Source of the DNA: JBFMCC01 sp034435275
GTDB taxonomy: Bacteria; Chloroflexota; Anaerolineae; Anaerolineales; Villigracilaceae
Direction of reading: 5' to 3'
NCBI GenBank assembly: GCA_034435275.1
Contig: DAOTXP010000311.1
Span: 1-8,570 of the forward strand
DNA length: 8,570 nt
Shown one piece after another: positions 6,245 to 8,570 of this stretch (the stretch's first letter is position 1; the number at the start of each line of letters is the position of its first letter). Both the position numbers and the translations under genes were made by a program. The notes beneath the pieces were generated by a model that was not told the origin of the DNA, ran no database searches, and saw only the letters and a list, made by a program, of their open reading frames with translations.

Positions 6245-7573
6245 CTAACTCAGGGGCCCGGTCCGTTCAAAGTAAAGGTCCATCAGCACCTGTGCAAGTT
6301 TAACTGAATCATGCCGCCAGGGATGATCGAGGTCAACCAGATCGGCGCAATACAGGCGTTCATCGCGGAGGGAACGCGCGTCGACGCGCACCCAGGCCGA
6401 GGCGTCCGGGAGTGAGGCGGAATAGTTCTCGTTGCAGAGTACCACGTCGAACAGATCCTCGCCGACGTGTTCTTCGAGCGCGCGAACGTGGTCGTAGCAT
6501 GAATAGGAATCGGTCTCGCCTGTCTGTGTGGCAATATTGCAGATATAAACCTTGATGGCGCGGCTGGCATGGACAGCGGCCATCAAGTCATGCACCAAAA
6601 GGTTGGGCAGAATACTCGTGTACAAACTGCCCGGCCCGATGACGATCATCTCGGCATTCAGGATGGCCCGGATGACCGGAGGAAAGGCGGGCGCGTTGTT
6701 CGGTTCGAGCCAGACGCGGCGCACCTGTCCCGAAACGATGGGAATACGGCTCTCCCCCTCCACGCGCACCTGATGAACCACCTCGGGCAGTTGTACGTCG
6801 GCCACCAGTTTGACATCATGGAGAGTCGAGGGGAGCACGCGTCCGCTTACCGAAAGGACGCGTCCTGATTCAGCCACGGCTTCCTCGAAACTGCCGGTGA
6901 TGTCGCTCAATGCCGTAATGAAAAGATTGCCGAAGGAATGGCCGTCGAGACCGGGCTCGCCGCTGAAGCGGTATTGGAACAGGCGGGTGAGCATGTCCTC
7001 GTCGTTGGAGAGCGCCGCGAGACAGTTACGAATATCGCCGGGCGGCAGAATGCCAAGGCTTTCGCGCAGGCGGCCGGAAGAGCCGCCGTCATCGGCAACA
7101 GTGACGATGGCGGTCAGGTTGCGGGTATGATCCTTGAGGCCGCGCAACAGACTGGCCAGTCCATGGCCGCCGCCAATGGCGACCACGCGCGGACCGCGCG
7201 AGCGGCGGTTGAACTCCGCCAGTTGGTCCACCACGTTGCGTCCGGGTTGCATAAAGGGGCGCAGGAAGGCGCGGTTCAAACCCCAGATGCCGTAAATGAG
7301 AATACCCATCCCCATCCCGCCAAAGACCAGCACGCGAACGATGCGCGGCAGAAAGCGTAAAGAGGCATAGGAAAGGATCGTTAGAAGGGTTTCATTGGTG
7401 GATTCGGTGCGATAGAAATCCAGCAGCAAAATGGCAAGGCCAACCCCCAGTAACGTCAACCCCGCCAACACCACCAACATCCAGCGTTTGATGCCCAGCC
7501 CCGGCGACAGCAGGCGGACGAGGGTTTGCCAGGCGCTGAGGGCGCGTCCCGGTGCGGTTTTCGGGCGGTTCAT
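6245..7573 (-). CDS. yvcK: YvcK/GlmR family protein with N-terminal membrane anchor
   Basis: This is a member of the YvcK (GlmR, CofD-like fold) family. In Bacillus the protein binds UDP-GlcNAc, is needed for growth on gluconeogenic carbon sources, and adjusts flux into cell-wall amino sugars through GlmS. From the ATG at 7573 it has 442 residues. The first 128 or so are extra compared with the roughly 317-residue Bacillus protein and contain two membrane helices (about 31-53 and 79-99). The soluble domain shows VVAIGGGHGLA (130-140), VADDGGSSGRLR (159-170), LPPGDIRNCL (176-185), GHSFGNLFI (211-219), IGPGSLYTSILPNL (312-325) and NIATQTGETDSYS (346-358). A longer version starting at TTG 7609 is unlikely because that TTG is the first part of a -35 hexamer. 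It is divergent from the ROK kinase and 157 bases upstream of gap. The family call is secure; the in vivo role is inferred. Confidence 0.95.
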   Translation of the reverse strand: MNRPKTAPGRALSAWQTLVRLLSPGLGIKRWMLVVLAGLTLLGVGLAILLLDFYRTESTNETLLTILSYASLRFLPRIVRVLVFGGMGMGILIYGIWGLNRAFLRPFMQPGRNVVDQLAEFNRRSRGPRVVAIGGGHGLASLLRGLKDHTRNLTAIVTVADDGGSSGRLRESLGILPPGDIRNCLAALSNDEDMLTRLFQYRFSGEPGLDGHSFGNLFITALSDITGSFEEAVAESGRVLSVSGRVLPSTLHDVKLVADVQLPEVVHQVRVEGESRIPIVSGQVRRVWLEPNNAPAFPPVIRAILNAEMIVIGPGSLYTSILPNLLVHDLMAAVHASRAIKVYICNIATQTGETDSYSCYDHVRALEEHVGEDLFDVVLCNENYSASLPDASAWVRVDARSLRDERLYCADLVDLDHPWRHDSVKLAQVLMDLYFERTGPLS

Positions 7574-7580
7574 AAAAGGG

Positions 7581-7609
7581 AATATAGCAGGGTTCGGAAA
7601 GGGAGTCAA
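7581..7609 (-). promoter_or_regulatory. Strong sigma70-type promoter for yvcK, apparently leaderless
   Basis: On the minus strand, TTGACT (7609-7604), a 17-bp spacer and TATATT (7586-7581) match the consensus at five of six positions in each hexamer. Only seven bases separate the -10 from the ATG at 7573, so transcription should start at or within a base of the start codon. No Shine-Dalgarno is present, which agrees with a leaderless message. Confidence 0.75.
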
Positions 7610-7619
7610 CGGGCTGGGT

Positions 7620-7625
7620 TATAAT
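7620..7625 (+). promoter_or_regulatory. -10 element for the ROK kinase gene, apparently leaderless
   Basis: A perfect TATAAT lies six bases before the ATG at 7632. This places the expected transcription start on the A of the start codon, with no room for a Shine-Dalgarno. The -35 positions at 16-18 bp spacing (around 7596-7603) are a poor match. It shares the 58-base intergenic gap with the opposing yvcK promoter. Confidence 0.6.
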
Positions 7626-7631
7626 AATCGC

Positions 7632-8570
7632 ATGGGATACGTTATTGCCATAGACATCGGCGGCACACAAATACGAGCCGCCGTGTATTCTCACGAAAGC
7701 CATTCGCCCGTTCGATTACAACGCATCCAGAGTCATGCGCCCGGTGAAAAGGTCTTCGACCGGTTGGTGGGGCTGGTGGACTCCCTCCAGCCGAAAGATG
7801 GGAAAGTGAAAGCCATCGGCGTCTCCGCGCCGGGCCCGCTCGACCCGCATAGCGGTGTGGTGATGACGACGCCGAACATCAAGGAATGGCGTGAGTTTCC
7901 GCTCACGGCCAAACTGGCCGAACGGTTCGGCGTGCCCACCTTTCTGGACAATGATGCCAACCTGGCCGGTCTCGCCGAATGGAAATTCGGCGCGGGACGC
8001 GGCCATCACAACGTACTATACCTGACGATCAGCACCGGCGTCGGCGGAGGCGTGATCATCGGCGACCGCCTCCTGCAGGGACATCACGGCCTGGCCGCCG
8101 AACTGGGGCACGTCACCGTGGACGCGAGCCACTCCGCACCGGTGTGCGGATGCGGGTACCGCGGTCATCTCGAGGCGTTCTCCTCCGGGACGGGCATCGA
8201 GCGCTTCGTGGCAGACGAACTTTCCGCAGGGAAAAAATCCATCCTGACGGGGAGGCCCTCGGCCAAGAAAATCGCCGAGGCCGCCATGCAGGGCGACCTG
8301 CTGGCGCGCAAGGCTTATGCCCGCGCCGGCAGGTATCTGGGAATCGGCGTGGCCAACTACCTGCACATCTTCGATCCTTCGATTGTGATCTTCGGCGGCG
8401 GCGTTTCGATGAGCGGCCCCCTGCTCTTCGAGCCGTTCGAGGCCAGTCTGCGAGAACATGTCTTTCACCCGCGCTACCTGGAGGAATTGGTCATCGCCAG
8501 GGCAGAGCTGGGCGACGACGCCGGTCTGCTGGGCGCGCTGGCGCTTGCCAGGTTGAAGGCTGAAGGGTGA
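7632..8570 (+). CDS. ROK-family sugar kinase, probably glucokinase
   Basis: This 312-residue cytoplasmic kinase probably phosphorylates glucose or a related hexose (possibly N-acetylated) with ATP. The N-terminal phosphate loop is DIGGTQ (8-13). The catalytic Asp is D108 in LDNDAN (105-110). A second nucleotide loop is ISTGVGGG (133-140), and sugar-contacting E157 and H160 lie in AELGH. The ROK zinc site is H160 plus C172-G-C174-G-Y-R-G-H179, with His where the usual signature has its last Cys. FGGGVS (254-259) is the C-terminal nucleotide motif. There is no N-terminal winged-helix domain, so it is an enzyme and not a NagC/XylR-type repressor. The ATG at 7632 was chosen because a TATAAT sits just before it. 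The stop codon is the last triplet of the window. Sugar specificity cannot be read from sequence alone. Confidence 0.93.
   Translation: MGYVIAIDIGGTQIRAAVYSHESHSPVRLQRIQSHAPGEKVFDRLVGLVDSLQPKDGKVKAIGVSAPGPLDPHSGVVMTTPNIKEWREFPLTAKLAERFGVPTFLDNDANLAGLAEWKFGAGRGHHNVLYLTISTGVGGGVIIGDRLLQGHHGLAAELGHVTVDASHSAPVCGCGYRGHLEAFSSGTGIERFVADELSAGKKSILTGRPSAKKIAEAAMQGDLLARKAYARAGRYLGIGVANYLHIFDPSIVIFGGGVSMSGPLLFEPFEASLREHVFHPRYLEELVIARAELGDDAGLLGALALARLKAEG

Noticed and set aside
7574..7609. TTG start at 7609 giving a 454-residue YvcK
   Set aside because: The TTG is the first half of a near-consensus -35 hexamer, and the transcript is predicted to begin at about 7573, so these 12 codons would not be in the message.

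Overview
The window looks like an ordinary chromosomal piece of a moderately GC-rich, free-living bacterium. The best guess is a Chloroflexota (Anaerolineae-type) genome. That guess is an inference from the long membrane-anchored YvcK, the transmembrane kinase with a TPR-like tail, the two promoters that appear to give leaderless messages, and the style of the intergenic repeats. No marker gene in the window proves it. There is no prophage, IS element, CRISPR array, tRNA or rRNA.

Six genes lie on the minus strand and one on the plus strand. Reading the minus strand from the right: yvcK (7573-6245); gap (6087-5029) and pgk (4973-3801), which share a likely operon with a strong hairpin between them; a terminator; a membrane Ser/Thr kinase with a TPR-like tail (3630-1834), translationally coupled to tpiA (1830-1072); a strong terminator inside a cluster of short repeats; and a small M50-like membrane metalloprotease (819-55). 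Divergent from yvcK is a ROK-family sugar kinase (7632-8570), whose stop codon is the last triplet of the window.

The metabolic theme is clear. The ROK kinase puts sugar into glycolysis as sugar phosphate, TpiA, Gap and Pgk run the triose section, and YvcK (GlmR) belongs to a family that ties central carbon status to cell-wall precursor synthesis. The unusual member is the kinase inserted between pgk and tpiA. Because PrkC-type kinases are known to phosphorylate YvcK in Bacillus, a kinase that senses the envelope and adjusts this pathway is a reasonable hypothesis.

I did not find a new mobile or defence system. The signals most worth a second look are regulatory: a compact divergent pair of apparently leaderless promoters (7574-7631); several stacked operator-like dyads in front of gap (6113-6194); an 11-bp-phased direct repeat in front of the kinase promoter (3696-3714); and a perfect 16-bp-stem hairpin between gap and pgk (4985-5021).
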